From positions 1 through 48,496 of the forward strand of contig VBEC01000014.1 in the NCBI GenBank assembly GCA_005883615.1: DNA of 48,496 bases, written 5' to 3'. Positions 7,622 to 16,491 of this stretch are shown here, in pieces; position 1 is the first letter of the stretch; the number at the start of each line of letters is the position of its first letter. The DNA comes from Chloroflexota bacterium. GTDB lineage: Bacteria > Chloroflexota > Limnocylindria > Limnocylindrales > CSP1-4. Below the pieces are notes generated by a model. The model was given only the letters and a program-made list of their open reading frames with translations, was not told where the DNA came from and searched no databases. The position numbers and the translations under genes are program-made.

Positions 7622-8053
7622 ATGCTCACCAGGCTGAACGTCGCGTCCATCTATGTCCTCGACAAGGACGAAGCGCTCGACTTTTACGTCAACAAGCTCG
7701 GGCTTGAAAAGGGCTCGGACTTCAAGCAGGGCGACTACCGCTGGCTGACCGTCCGCGTCCCCGGCAAGCCCGACGTCGAGATCTCCCTCGAGCAGCCCGG
7801 CCCGCCCCTCCACGACGAGGCGACCGCCGAGCAGCTCCGCGAGCTCGTCGCGAAGGGCGCGCTGAGCGGCCTTGTGTTCCACACCGACGACGTGCGGGGG
7901 CTGTACGAGATCCTCCAGGAGAGGGGGGTCACCGACTTCACCCAGGAGCCGATCGACCACTTCTACGGCACCGACATGGGCCTCCGTGACCCGTTCGGCA
8001 ACGCGATTCGAATCCTGGAGCGGAAGACCGCGGCGGCGCCGGCAACGGCCTGA
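7622..8053 (+). CDS. VOC family protein (glyoxalase/bleomycin-resistance fold)
   Basis: This 143-residue protein has two beta-alpha-beta-beta-beta modules. Typical stretches are IYVLDKDEALDFYVNKLGLE at the start and FYGTDMGLRDPFGNAIRIL near the end, where a metal-binding glutamate would usually follow. Members bind metals and either isomerise small thiol adducts or sequester drugs; the substrate here is unknown. GGAGG lies 10 bases before the ATG. It is the middle gene of an AraC-VOC-DUF1801 cassette. Confidence 0.87.
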   Translation: MLTRLNVASIYVLDKDEALDFYVNKLGLEKGSDFKQGDYRWLTVRVPGKPDVEISLEQPGPPLHDEATAEQLRELVAKGALSGLVFHTDDVRGLYEILQERGVTDFTQEPIDHFYGTDMGLRDPFGNAIRILERKTAAAPATA

Positions 8054-8074
8054 CAACCCGGAAGGAGGCATCCA

Positions 8075-8551
8075 TTGGCTGACACGAAAACGACCAGCAA
8101 GCGCGCGAGCGCGGCCCGCAAGTCCCCCAACGTCTGGACGGACGAAGAGCGAGCCGCAATGCAGGAGAGCGCCAAAGAGCGAAAGGCGGCCTCGCGCCGA
8201 GGCCCGGGCGACGAGAGGGCCGAGGGCGAGCAGGAACTGCGGGCGAAGATCGCCGAGATGCCGGAGCCCGATCGCGCCATGGCCGAGCGAATCCACGCAC
8301 TCGTCACGGAAAGCGCGCCCAACTTCGTGCCGCGGACGTACTACGGGATGCCCGCCTACGCCAAGGACGGCAAGGTGATCTGCTTCTTCCAGCCCGCCTC
8401 GAAGTTCAAGGTTCGGTACTCGACGTTCGGCTTCCAGCCCGACGCGAGGATCGACGACGACGAGATGTGGCCGATCGCATTCGCGGTGACGAAGCTGACC
8501 GCCCGGGTTGAAGCGCGCATCGCCGAGCTCGTGAAGAAGGCGGCGAGCTGA
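8075..8551 (+). CDS. DUF1801 domain protein (YdhG/iron-chaperone-like fold)
   Basis: This 158-residue protein has a basic, helical N-terminal 50 residues, then the DUF1801 fold seen in VPRTYYGMPAYAKDGKVICF and the following FKVRYSTFGF. The fold is shared with YdhG and with frataxin-like small proteins; no enzymatic activity is established. The start is TTG at 8075, 6 bases after a strong GGAAGGAGG at 8060-8068, which is better than any ATG nearby. It is the last gene of its cassette; a strong hairpin follows 8 bases after the stop codon. Confidence 0.82.
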   Translation: MADTKTTSKRASAARKSPNVWTDEERAAMQESAKERKAASRRGPGDERAEGEQELRAKIAEMPEPDRAMAERIHALVTESAPNFVPRTYYGMPAYAKDGKVICFFQPASKFKVRYSTFGFQPDARIDDDEMWPIAFAVTKLTARVEARIAELVKKAAS

Positions 8552-8558
8552 CAACCGA

Positions 8559-8586
8559 GCTCCCGCTCGACCCGCCGGGCGGGAGC
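8559..8586 (+). terminator. GC-rich hairpin ending the AraC-VOC-DUF1801 unit
   Basis: GCTCCCGC at 8559-8566 pairs perfectly with GCGGGAGC at 8579-8586 across a 12-base loop, starting 8 bases after the DUF1801 stop codon. No T-run follows, so it is at best a hairpin-only terminator or an mRNA 3'-end stabiliser. The rest of the gap to 8750 shows no gene. Confidence 0.5.
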
Positions 8587-8750
8587 GATCGTCGGTGTGC
8601 TCGCTGGTCGCGGGACGCTCGTTGCCTCCGGAGTCGCCACGGTGCTCCTTGCCGGGGCGGGGTCCAAATTCTGGCGCGAACGAGCTGGGCGGAGGCCGAA
8701 CCTGGCCTCCAATCCCTGATCGCCGTACCCGATCCGTACCATTGGCATCA

Positions 8751-11105
8751 ATGACTGGTGACCGCGCACCCGACTGGGGCGCGATCCGTATCCGTGGTGC
8801 CCGCGAGAACAACCTTCGGGACGTCGACATCGACGTCCCGAAGCGCAAGCTCACGGTCTTCACGGGTGTGTCAGGCTCCGGCAAGAGCTCCCTCGTGTTC
8901 GAGACGATCGCAGCCGAGTCGCGGCGCCTCATCAACGAGACCTACACCACGTTCGTGCAGGGCTTCATGCCCCAGCAGACACGACCGGACGTCGACACGC
9001 TGGAGGGCCTCACCGCGGCGATCAGCGTCGACCAGGAGCCGATGGGTGCCAACGCCCGGTCGACCGTGGGCACCGCGACCGACGCCTACGACATGCTCCG
9101 CGTCCTTTTCAGCCGGCTCGGCCAGCCACACATCGGTCCGTCGAGCGCGTTCAGCTTCAACATCCCGGCCGGGTCCATCCGCGGGGAGATCACACTCGAG
9201 CGCGGCAAGACCGAGACCGAGCAACGAGAGATCGCAATCACCGGCGGCATGTGTGCCGAGTGCGAGGGTCTGGGCAGGGTCGGGTCGGTCGACATCGACG
9301 CCCTCGTCGACCGGGACAAGAGCCTCAACGAAGGCGCGATCTCGTTCCCGAACTACCAGGTCGGCGGCTGGTATCACCGGATCGTCGTGGACTCGGGCTT
9401 CTTCGACCCGGACAGGAAGCTCCGCGACTACACGGAGGCCGAATGGCAGCGCCTCCTCCATGGCCCCGAGGCGAAGGTCAAGACGGCGCTGGTCAACCTG
9501 ACCTACATGGGGCTCGTCGATAGAATTCGCCGGCACCTCATCAAGGACCCCGACTCGCTTCAGCCGCAACTCAGAGCGGCCGTCGAGCGCGTCTCGACGA
9601 CGGCCACCTGTCCGGCCTGTGGTGGCACGCGCTTAAACGCGGTCGCCCTCTCGTCACGCATCCACGGCCGGAACATCGCGGACTGCGCCGCGATGCAGAT
9701 CAGCGACCTGGCGGACTGGATCCGCGGGATCGACACGCAGGGTGGCGGACCGATGATCGAGCACCTCGGCGCGCTGCTCGACACGTTCGTCGAGATCGGG
9801 CTCGGCTACCTGAGCCTCGACCGTGAGTCATCGACCTTGTCAGGCGGCGAATCGCAACGGACCCGGATGGTCCGCTATCTGGGTTCGAGCCTGACCGACA
9901 TCACCTATGTCTTCGACGAGCCGACGATCGGCCTCCACGCCCAAGACGTCCAGCAGATGACCGGCCTGCTGCGGCGCCTGCGCGACAAGGGGAACACGGT
10001 CCTCGTCGTTGAGCACGATCCCGAGGTGATCCGAATCGCCGACCACGTCGTGGACATGGGACCCGGAGCCGGGACGCACGGTGGTCGCGTCGTCTACGAG
10101 GGGCCGTTCGACGGCCTGCGCACATCGGGAACGTTGACCGGGCGCCACCTGGAGGTCGAGCAGACCCTCAAGGAGCGGGTTCGGGCGCCGCGCGGCGCGA
10201 TCGAGATCCGAAACGCCCGGCTGCACAACCTGCGCGACGTCTCGGTCGATGTCCCGCTCGGCGTCCTCGTCGCCGTCACGGGCGTGGCCGGCTCTGGCAA
10301 GAGTTCGCTCATCCACGGCTGCATGCCGCGGACAGATCCGTCGGTCACGGTCATCGACCAGTCGACGATCGGCGGCTCGCGCCGGTCGAACCCCGCGACC
10401 TACACGGGGATTCTCGAGCCGATCCGGAAGGCGTTCGCCACGGCCAACGGTGTCAAACCAGCGCTCTTCAGCGCGAACTCGGAAGGCGCCTGCCCCGAAT
10501 GCAAGGGGCTCGGGATGATCTACACCGACCTGGCGTTCATGGCAGGCGTGGCGTCCGTCTGCGAGGTCTGCGAAGGACGCAGGTTCACTGACGAGGTCCT
10601 CGAGTATCGCCTCCGTGGCCGGAACATCTCCGAGGTCCTGGCCATGTCGGTCGAGGAGGCCCAGGCCTTCTTCACGGAGCGGCCGGTCCGGACGATGCTC
10701 GACCGGCTGGCGAACGTCGGCCTCGGCTACATCACGCTCGGGCAGATGCTCAACACGCTCTCGGGTGGCGAGCGCCAACGCCTCAAGCTCGCCATCGAGA
10801 TGTCGGGCGACGCGGCGGTCTACGTGCTCGACGAGCCGACGTCCGGCTTGCACATGAACGACGTCGACAACCTGATCCGCATGCTCGACGGGCTCGTCGA
10901 CGCCGGCCGGACCGTCATCGTCATCGAGCACAACCTCGATGTCGTCGCGCGGGCCGACTGGGTCATCGACCTCGGCCCCGGCGCCGGCCACGACGGAGGC
11001 ACGATCGTGTTCGAGGGACCGCCGGCCGATTTGATGTGGTCGCATGCCTCGCTGACCGGTCAGCACCTGCGACGCCGGCTGGAGGCACCGGTTCCGGCCG
11101 CCTAG
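8751..11105 (+). CDS. UvrA-like ABC ATPase (short, UvrA2/DrrC-type)
   Basis: This 784-residue protein has two ABC ATPase halves. Walker A motifs are GVSGSGKSS near residue 40 and GVAGSGKSS near residue 515. ABC signatures are LSGGESQR and LSGGERQR, each followed by a Walker B with DEPT. Zinc-type cysteine pairs are CAEC, CPAC, CPEC and CEVC. Canonical UvrA has about 940 residues; this form is shorter in the first half, where UvrB binding and signature insertions lie. Short UvrA paralogs in drug producers give DNA-intercalator resistance (DrrC-like) rather than core repair. ATG at 8751 begins the conserved sequence; upstream in-frame codons look non-coding. Confidence 0.9.
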   Translation: MTGDRAPDWGAIRIRGARENNLRDVDIDVPKRKLTVFTGVSGSGKSSLVFETIAAESRRLINETYTTFVQGFMPQQTRPDVDTLEGLTAAISVDQEPMGANARSTVGTATDAYDMLRVLFSRLGQPHIGPSSAFSFNIPAGSIRGEITLERGKTETEQREIAITGGMCAECEGLGRVGSVDIDALVDRDKSLNEGAISFPNYQVGGWYHRIVVDSGFFDPDRKLRDYTEAEWQRLLHGPEAKVKTALVNLTYMGLVDRIRRHLIKDPDSLQPQLRAAVERVSTTATCPACGGTRLNAVALSSRIHGRNIADCAAMQISDLADWIRGIDTQGGGPMIEHLGALLDTFVEIGLGYLSLDRESSTLSGGESQRTRMVRYLGSSLTDITYVFDEPTIGLHAQDVQQMTGLLRRLRDKGNTVLVVEHDPEVIRIADHVVDMGPGAGTHGGRVVYEGPFDGLRTSGTLTGRHLEVEQTLKERVRAPRGAIEIRNARLHNLRDVSVDVPLGVLVAVTGVAGSGKSSLIHGCMPRTDPSVTVIDQSTIGGSRRSNPATYTGILEPIRKAFATANGVKPALFSANSEGACPECKGLGMIYTDLAFMAGVASVCEVCEGRRFTDEVLEYRLRGRNISEVLAMSVEEAQAFFTERPVRTMLDRLANVGLGYITLGQMLNTLSGGERQRLKLAIEMSGDAAVYVLDEPTSGLHMNDVDNLIRMLDGLVDAGRTVIVIEHNLDVVARADWVIDLGPGAGHDGGTIVFEGPPADLMWSHASLTGQHLRRRLEAPVPAA

Positions 11106-11166
11106 GCATCAGCGCGGGGACACGCTGCGGTCGTACGAGACGTTCGCCGCGCACTGGCCCAGTCAG

Positions 11167-11193
11167 CCTGCCGACGATCCGCTAGCCGGCAGG
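11167..11193. terminator. hairpin between converging genes
   Basis: CCTGCCG at 11167-11173 pairs with CGGCAGG at 11187-11193 around a 13-base loop. It sits between the ends of the UvrA-like gene (plus) and the AlkZ-like gene (minus), where a two-way terminator is expected. No T-run flanks it. Confidence 0.4.
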
Positions 11194-11233
11194 ATGAATG
11201 GGCTCCAGAAGTACGTCGTGTCGAGCGGGCCGA

Positions 11234-12361
11234 TCATGGTAGCAATCGGACTTCGGCGCTCGGCAGCGTCTTCCACCAGTGGCCGTAGCGGCGGTAGACG
11301 ATGGGTTCGCGCTTGGCCAGGAATGCGAGGAGCGCGCCGGCTTCCGCCGCGAGCCCCCGCCACGCCTCGGCGGGCAGCCGCTGGAACGCGGTGGCTTCGA
11401 TGCCTCCCTCGACCGGGCGCCACACCCCGGCGACGTAGCCGTCGACGAGCAGCGTCGGCAGGACGTCGCCGTTCTGCTGGATGACCAGCCGGCGGGAGTC
11501 CGGTGGGACCACCCGACTCCGGTCGGCGTAGGCGAGCAGGATGCTGTCCCACATGGGCAGCAGCCTCGGGGGCGCGGGGATGTCAACGGGCGGAAGGAGT
11601 CCGCCGGGCACGTCGAACATTGTGGTGCCGTCCGGGCCTTGCAGCTCGTCGACCCTGCCGGCCAACGCCTGCATGGCCTGCTGCACCACCGGCCGCCTGA
11701 GCATCGTGAACTGCGCGACGTCCTGAATGGAGGCGGGGCCAAACCCTTCCAGGTACCGCCGGACAAGCCATTGCACGGACTCTTCCGGAGACTCCCAAGC
11801 CGGCTTGGCTCGGGCGGCGACGAACGACGACTTGGGACCGAACGACCACAGCCCGCCGGTCGGCGCGTGGTGCAACGGGGCGAACATCTTCAGCGCCCAC
11901 CAGATGCGCGGCTTGCGCTCACCGAGCCGGGCTTCGAGCAGGTCCTCGACCTCGGATCCGGTGCGAGGGCGAGCAGCGAACTCAACGAGATGGGGAAGAA
12001 GGGCGTCGGCGTCGGCACTCGACAACCCGCTGCTGGTGAAACGCCGGTCGTTCAGGCGCGAGGCACGCAGGCTGCTCAGCATCGCATTGTGGAGCGCCGG
12101 GTAGTCCTCGGCGTGCACGGCGTGCAACGTCAGGCGAATCAGCGAGGCCTTGACGACCGCGCGGTTGGCGAATGCCGCGTCGAGGTCGGCCGCATCGAAG
12201 TCGGCGAGCCGGTTCCAAAGGGCGAGATACGGCGACGGGGCCTCTTGTGCCTGGAGGGCGACGACGCGGCGGACGGCATCGGCCACGTCCAGCGGTTCGC
12301 GGCGCAGGAGCATCTGCCGGCCGAGCGTGGCCCGGTTGAGCTGCCGGGCGGTCAGCCTCAT
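11234..12361 (-). CDS. winged-helix DNA-binding protein, AlkZ-like DNA glycosylase candidate (HTH_42)
   Basis: This 375-residue protein belongs to the HTH_42 family (PF06224), which contains the DNA glycosylases AlkZ and YcaQ/AlkX. AlkZ uses a Q-x-Q catalytic motif and YcaQ a Q-x-D motif. Here VALQAQ gives Q-A-Q. Starting at ATG 12361, the two glutamines fall at residues 37 and 39, as I recall for AlkZ itself; this supports ATG over the TTG 36 bases upstream. Other family marks are LTLHAVHAEDY and a C-terminal RRYGHWW. It probably removes alkylated or crosslinked bases. It lies 66 bases downstream of the TetR gene on the same strand. Confidence 0.82.
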   Translation of the reverse strand: MRLTARQLNRATLGRQMLLRREPLDVADAVRRVVALQAQEAPSPYLALWNRLADFDAADLDAAFANRAVVKASLIRLTLHAVHAEDYPALHNAMLSSLRASRLNDRRFTSSGLSSADADALLPHLVEFAARPRTGSEVEDLLEARLGERKPRIWWALKMFAPLHHAPTGGLWSFGPKSSFVAARAKPAWESPEESVQWLVRRYLEGFGPASIQDVAQFTMLRRPVVQQAMQALAGRVDELQGPDGTTMFDVPGGLLPPVDIPAPPRLLPMWDSILLAYADRSRVVPPDSRRLVIQQNGDVLPTLLVDGYVAGVWRPVEGGIEATAFQRLPAEAWRGLAAEAGALLAFLAKREPIVYRRYGHWWKTLPSAEVRLLP

Positions 12362-12427
12362 TGGGGCATTCTTGGTCTCAGCAGCGGCTTCAGACAAGTG
12401 CGAGGCGCGCGCGACCTCGCATGGAAC

Positions 12428-13102
12428 TCAGGCCGCGTTCCGATCCCGCTCGAGACCGTCGAGGATCAGATCGAGGCCGTACTCGAATTCGTCGCCATAG
12501 TCGTAGCCGGGCTTCATGGCGTGCTCGGTGATGAACTCGACGAGGTTGGGGTACTCGTTCACGGGGAACGGCTGGAGCATGCTCTCCGCCACCTGGGCGA
12601 CCTCCTCCGAGGTATCGAACGGCAGGTTCATCTTCGTCAGAGCGAAGCCGTAGATGTAGCTATCAAGGAGCGAGTAGGCGTGGGCGGCCATCTCGATGTT
12701 GAAGCCTGCGGCGCGAAGCCTGCCGATCACCGCGTCGTGGTGGCGAAGGTTCGCTGGGCCCGGGTTTCGCCGCGACTCCATCAGGCCGATCGCCCAGCGG
12801 TGGCGCGACAAGACATCGCGGACCGAGATCGCCCTCCGTCGCATCGCGGTCTTCCAGTCGGCTCCGGCGGGAGGCAGATCGATCTCGCCGAAGACGACGT
12901 CGATCATCGCATCGATGAGGTCGTCCTTGTTGGCCACGTGGCGGTACAGCGCCATCGGCGCGACCTCGAGCTCCTCGGCAAGCGTGCGCATAGTGAGTGC
13001 CTCGAGTCCGCCTGCATCGGCGTGGGCGATCGCAGCGCGCAGCACTCGCTCCCGGCTCAGGCGGGGCCGGGGCTCCGCTGTCGATGTCGCGCGTGTGGCC
13101 AT
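12428..13102 (-). CDS. TetR family transcriptional regulator
   Basis: This 224-residue repressor has the TetR helix-turn-helix in [20 protein letters not shown], followed by [16 protein letters not shown]. The C-terminal half resembles the TetR_C (tetracycline-repressor-like) ligand domain. ATG at 13102 begins MATRATS; an upstream in-frame extension would run through the operators and is rejected. It is divergent from the MDR reductase at 13237 and upstream of the AlkZ-like gene. The 15-base palindromes between the divergent genes are its probable binding sites, so it likely represses both directions. Confidence 0.9.
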   Translation of the reverse strand: MATRATSTAEPRPRLSRERVLRAAIAHADAGGLEALTMRTLAEELEVAPMALYRHVANKDDLIDAMIDVVFGEIDLPPAGADWKTAMRRRAISVRDVLSRHRWAIGLMESRRNPGPANLRHHDAVIGRLRAAGFNIEMAAHAYSLLDSYIYGFALTKMNLPFDTSEEVAQVAESMLQPFPVNEYPNLVEFITEHAMKPGYDYGDEFEYGLDLILDGLERDRNAA

Positions 13103-13143
13103 GCGCACCACGTCTCTGGCCCCCAATACCTGGCGAGTCTCGC

Positions 13144-13204
13144 TTGACAGCGTACATTGTACGCAGTAGCGTACGCCATACACCACACAGCGTACATCGT
13201 ACGC
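13144..13204. promoter_or_regulatory. TetR operators and overlapping promoter
   Basis: A perfect 15-base palindrome, GCGTACATTGTACGC, lies at 13150-13164. A second copy with one mismatch, GCGTACATCGTACGC, lies at 13190-13204, exactly 40 bases on. A half site GCGTACG sits between them at 13169-13175. TTGACA at 13144-13149 and TAGCGT at 13167-13172, 17 bases apart, form a plus-strand promoter straddled by the first operator. The layout predicts repression of the MDR gene and the TetR gene together. Confidence 0.82.
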
Positions 13205-13236
13205 TCATGAGTGTATAGGAAATCTGAGGCCCAAAC

Positions 13237-14211
13237 ATGCAGGCAATCGTTCAAGACAGGTATGGCTCGCCGGGGGTCCTGCAAACACGGGACATCGCGA
13301 AGCCCCAGATCGCGGACAACGAGGTTTTGGTCCACGTCCATGCGGCCTCGGTCCACTTGGGTGACCTGATCCTCATGACCGGGACGCCCTACCTCATGCG
13401 CATGGCGACCGGACTGAGCAAGCCGAAGATTCGCGTTCCCGGGACCGATGTCGCGGGGACGGTCGAAGCGGTCGGCAAGGATGTGGAGCGGCTTCGACCA
13501 GGAGACCAGGTATTCGGTTGGTGCACGGGTGCCTTTGCCGAATACGCCCGGGCTCCGGAGGATCACTTCGTCAAGAAGCCGGCCAGCCTGACGTTCGAGC
13601 AGGCTGCCGCCGTGGGCGTGTCCGCAACGACCGCGCTCCAGCTGGTTCGCGATGAGGGACACGTCCAGCCCGGACAGAAGGTGCTCATCAATGGCGCTTC
13701 CGGAGGCGTGGGGACGTTCGCGGTCCAGATCGCCAAAGCGTTCGGTGCCGAAGTGACCGGCGTCTGCAGCACGAATAACGTGGAATTGGTTCGCTCGATC
13801 GGCGCCGACCACGTCATCGACTACACACGCGAGGACTTCACGCGGAGTGCGACGCGCTACGACTTCATCCTCGACAACGTGGGGAACCACTCGATGGCGA
13901 AGACTCGGCGGGCACTCTCGCCAACCGGGATGCTGCTGTCGAACGGCGGAGGACACCAGGGCGGCAAGCTCGGGCGCGTGATCAAGGCCGCCATCGTTTC
14001 CATGTTCGTACGGCAGCAGGGCCGTCCATCGGTCAAGACTCAGAACCCAGCCGACCTGCAGGTCCTCAAGGAGCTTGTCGAAGCCGGGAAGCTGACGCCG
14101 GTGATCGACGGAACGTACCCGCTTCGGGCGACCCCCGAGGCGATTGGTCACGTCGGTCAAGGGCACGCACGAGGGACGGTGGTCATCGCTCTGATCGGGG
14201 CTGCGGCATGA
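13237..14211 (+). CDS. NAD(P)-dependent alcohol dehydrogenase/quinone reductase (MDR superfamily)
   Basis: This 324-residue zinc-independent medium-chain reductase has the N-terminal GroES-like domain ([28 protein letters not shown]). Its Rossmann NAD(P) site is [20 protein letters not shown] near residues 150-168. No structural zinc cysteine cluster is seen. It probably reduces quinones or enones with NADPH. The gene is divergent from the TetR gene, behind the operators at 13144-13204, and overlaps the DUF4389 gene by ATGA, so the two are one operon. Induction by a TetR ligand, perhaps an electrophile or quinone, is inferred. Confidence 0.9.
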   Translation: MQAIVQDRYGSPGVLQTRDIAKPQIADNEVLVHVHAASVHLGDLILMTGTPYLMRMATGLSKPKIRVPGTDVAGTVEAVGKDVERLRPGDQVFGWCTGAFAEYARAPEDHFVKKPASLTFEQAAAVGVSATTALQLVRDEGHVQPGQKVLINGASGGVGTFAVQIAKAFGAEVTGVCSTNNVELVRSIGADHVIDYTREDFTRSATRYDFILDNVGNHSMAKTRRALSPTGMLLSNGGGHQGGKLGRVIKAAIVSMFVRQQGRPSVKTQNPADLQVLKELVEAGKLTPVIDGTYPLRATPEAIGHVGQGHARGTVVIALIGAAA

Positions 14212-14876
14212 CGGCAGACGGGATGCAGGCCCCAGGCGCGGCCTACGCGGCCCGCCTCAACATCGACTACCCAGAGAAGCTCGACCGGCTCACCACGCTG
14301 TTCCGCCTGATCTGGGTCATCCCGATCGCCATCATCCTGAGCCTGCTTACCGCGACCGGGAACGAGACGGTGGTCAGCCAGAGTGGCAATCGGGTCGTGA
14401 GCACCGGCGGGGGAATCTCCGGCGGGCTCGTGGTCGCGACGGCCCTGATGATCGTGTTCCGGGCGCGCTACCCGCGCTGGTGGTTCGACTTCGCACGGGA
14501 GCTGACGCGCTTTGGGACGCGTGTCGGCGTCTACTTCGCCTTGCTCACCGACCGCTACCCGTCGACCGTCGACGAGCAGGCGGTCCATCTCGAGATCGAT
14601 TACCCCGACGTCGAACGAGACCTCAATCGCTGGTTGCCCCTGGTGAAGTGGCTGCTGGCGATCCCGCACTACTTCGTGCTGCTCGCATTGTGGCTCGCCG
14701 CGATCGTGTCGGTCGTTATCGCCTGGTTCGCGATCCTCTTCACCGGACGCTACCCGCGGTCGCTCTTCGATTTCGTGGTGGGCGTTGCCCGATGGAGCCT
14801 TCGGGTCTACGCCTACGCATTCCTTCTGGTCACCGACCGATACCCGCCGTTCAGCCTGAAGGAAACGCAGAATTGA
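14208..14876 (+). CDS. DUF4389 membrane protein
   Basis: This 222-residue membrane protein has two copies of the DUF4389 layout. [19 protein letters not shown] and [20 protein letters not shown] are matched in the second half by [20 protein letters not shown] and [17 protein letters not shown]. The repeated RYPRWWFDF / RYPRSLFDF and DRYP motifs show the internal duplication. Four membrane segments are likely. Function is unknown. Its ATGA overlaps the stop of the MDR gene, so it is co-expressed and under the same TetR control. Confidence 0.85.
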   Translation: MTADGMQAPGAAYAARLNIDYPEKLDRLTTLFRLIWVIPIAIILSLLTATGNETVVSQSGNRVVSTGGGISGGLVVATALMIVFRARYPRWWFDFARELTRFGTRVGVYFALLTDRYPSTVDEQAVHLEIDYPDVERDLNRWLPLVKWLLAIPHYFVLLALWLAAIVSVVIAWFAILFTGRYPRSLFDFVVGVARWSLRVYAYAFLLVTDRYPPFSLKETQN

Positions 14877-14958
14877 TGGCCCCAGGGCCAGTGGCACGTA
14901 CGATCGAGTGGTCCTGTCCGCGTCGAGTTCGAGCGGAGCAGCCGTAGACTTCGGCCGA

Positions 14959-16410
14959 ATGAGCGGAACCTCGGCCATCCTCGACCCAACGGCTGCTGAA
15001 GGGCCGTCGGTCCGGAATGCGGCCCGACTCCAATGGCTCGCTGTGGGCCTTGCGCTCGTTGCCCTCGCGCAGTGCGTCGGCATCATTCTCATTTCGGCAG
15101 TCGGCGACGAGCGCTTCCCGATCAGCTTCGACCTGGTCACGATCGGGTTTCTGGGGAGCGTGATCCTGTTCCCGGTTATGGGAGCACTCATCATCCAACG
15201 GCGTCCAGTGACGCGAGTCGCCTGGCTGATGATCGCGACCGGCGTCGGGCTGGGGTTCGGTCTGTTCCTGTTCGGCTATGGGACGACCGGCATGCCCCCG
15301 GCGCCGCCGCGTCCCTTGGCGCTCGAGGCGCTCGTCCTGTCGCAGCTCTTCTTCATTCCATCGATCGCAGCGGGTGCCGTCCTGCTGCTCCTTCTGTTTC
15401 CGACGGACCGCCTCCTGGAACCTCGCTGGCGAATCGTGGTGGCGATCACGTTGGCCGGGGTCGTCCTGTACGACCTGGGCACGCTGTTCCATGGCGGAGC
15501 AATGGACCAGGACAGGTTCCCAGGTCTCCAGAATCCTCTCGGCGTGCCCGCGGCGTGGGCCCCGCTGGTCGGCCTCGCGGCCGTCCTGGGCAACATCCTC
15601 GTGACGATCGCGGCGCTTCTCGGGGCGCTCTCGCTCGTCGTCCGATACCGGCGCGCGAATCTCGTGGAAGCGGCCCAGATCCGCTGGATCGCTCTCCTTG
15701 CGACCCTTGCGGCTATCGCGTTCGCGATCTCTGCACTCCCGATCAAGCCCGAGAGCGAGGTCGCCTTTGGCATTGGTCTCGTGCTCCTGTCCGGAATGCC
15801 CATCGCGATCGGTATCGCCATCACTCGTTACCACCTCTTTGACATCGATCGGCTGATCAACCGAACACTCGTGTACGGCTCATTGACGGCGATCCTGGCG
15901 GGCGTCTTCACTGCCGCAATCGGCCTCGCCCAACGGGTATTCGTCGCGGTCACGGGCGAGAAGTCCGACGCGGCGATCGTCTTGACGACGCTGGTCGTCG
16001 CGACGCTCTATGCACCCCTCCGCAAGCGCCTGGAGGCGATCGTCGACCGGCGATTCCGGTATGACCAGCACCGATTTGGCGCGTATCGGGACGAGGTCAC
16101 GAGGATTCTCGGCCTGGTCGAACCCAGCCGAGCGGCGGAGCGACTCGCGATCGAGGCCGTGCGCGAGCTTGCTGCAACCGGTGGCGCCGTCGTCGATGCG
16201 GAGGATCGACCGACGGCCAGCGCCGGGGAGTGGCCGGTCCCACCAGCCGTCCGCCTGGCCATCCCCGGCGGAGGCGGATCGTTGGCCGCCATCCTTGTCG
16301 GTCCTCGGCTCGACGCGCAGCCCCACGACCCCCGCTCGATCGCTGAGCTACAGGAAGTCGCCCAGCTGGTCGCGGCCGCCGCACTCATTCATCGCAACCC
16401 CCAATCGTAA
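14959..16410 (+). CDS. multi-pass membrane sensor with C-terminal GAF-like domain, no kinase domain
   Basis: This 483-residue protein has 8-9 membrane segments in its first 350 residues, then the stretch RYHLFDIDRLINRTLVYGSL and LYAPLRKRLEAIVDRRFRYD. That stretch joins such membrane modules to histidine kinases or cyclases in relatives. After it comes a GAF-like region of about 110 residues. The HisKA/HATPase or cyclase module that normally follows is absent and the frame ends cleanly. It may sense a signal and pass it on by contact. No regulator partner is adjacent. ATG at 14959 is preferred; GTG at 14908 is possible. Confidence 0.72.
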   Translation: MSGTSAILDPTAAEGPSVRNAARLQWLAVGLALVALAQCVGIILISAVGDERFPISFDLVTIGFLGSVILFPVMGALIIQRRPVTRVAWLMIATGVGLGFGLFLFGYGTTGMPPAPPRPLALEALVLSQLFFIPSIAAGAVLLLLLFPTDRLLEPRWRIVVAITLAGVVLYDLGTLFHGGAMDQDRFPGLQNPLGVPAAWAPLVGLAAVLGNILVTIAALLGALSLVVRYRRANLVEAAQIRWIALLATLAAIAFAISALPIKPESEVAFGIGLVLLSGMPIAIGIAITRYHLFDIDRLINRTLVYGSLTAILAGVFTAAIGLAQRVFVAVTGEKSDAAIVLTTLVVATLYAPLRKRLEAIVDRRFRYDQHRFGAYRDEVTRILGLVEPSRAAERLAIEAVRELAATGGAVVDAEDRPTASAGEWPVPPAVRLAIPGGGGSLAAILVGPRLDAQPHDPRSIAELQEVAQLVAAAALIHRNPQS

Positions 16411-16491
16411 GCCGAGGGGTCCCACGAGGACGATCTCGCGCTCCGCTGGTTCGACCTTGGTGGCCATGACGGCTTGCTCCATTTCCCTGCG

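Noticed and set aside
7085..8935. 616-codon open frame on the minus strand
   Set aside because: It lies antisense to the AraC, VOC and DUF1801 genes, all of which have clear family motifs.
11279..13147. 622-codon open frame on the plus strand
   Set aside because: It is antisense to the AlkZ-like and TetR genes; high GC keeps the opposite strand open.
16348..16482. 44-codon minus-strand frame (MEQAVMATKVEPAERE...)
   Set aside because: It overlaps the 3' end of the membrane-GAF gene, has a poorly spaced ribosome site and no family resemblance; it may still merit a look with expression data.
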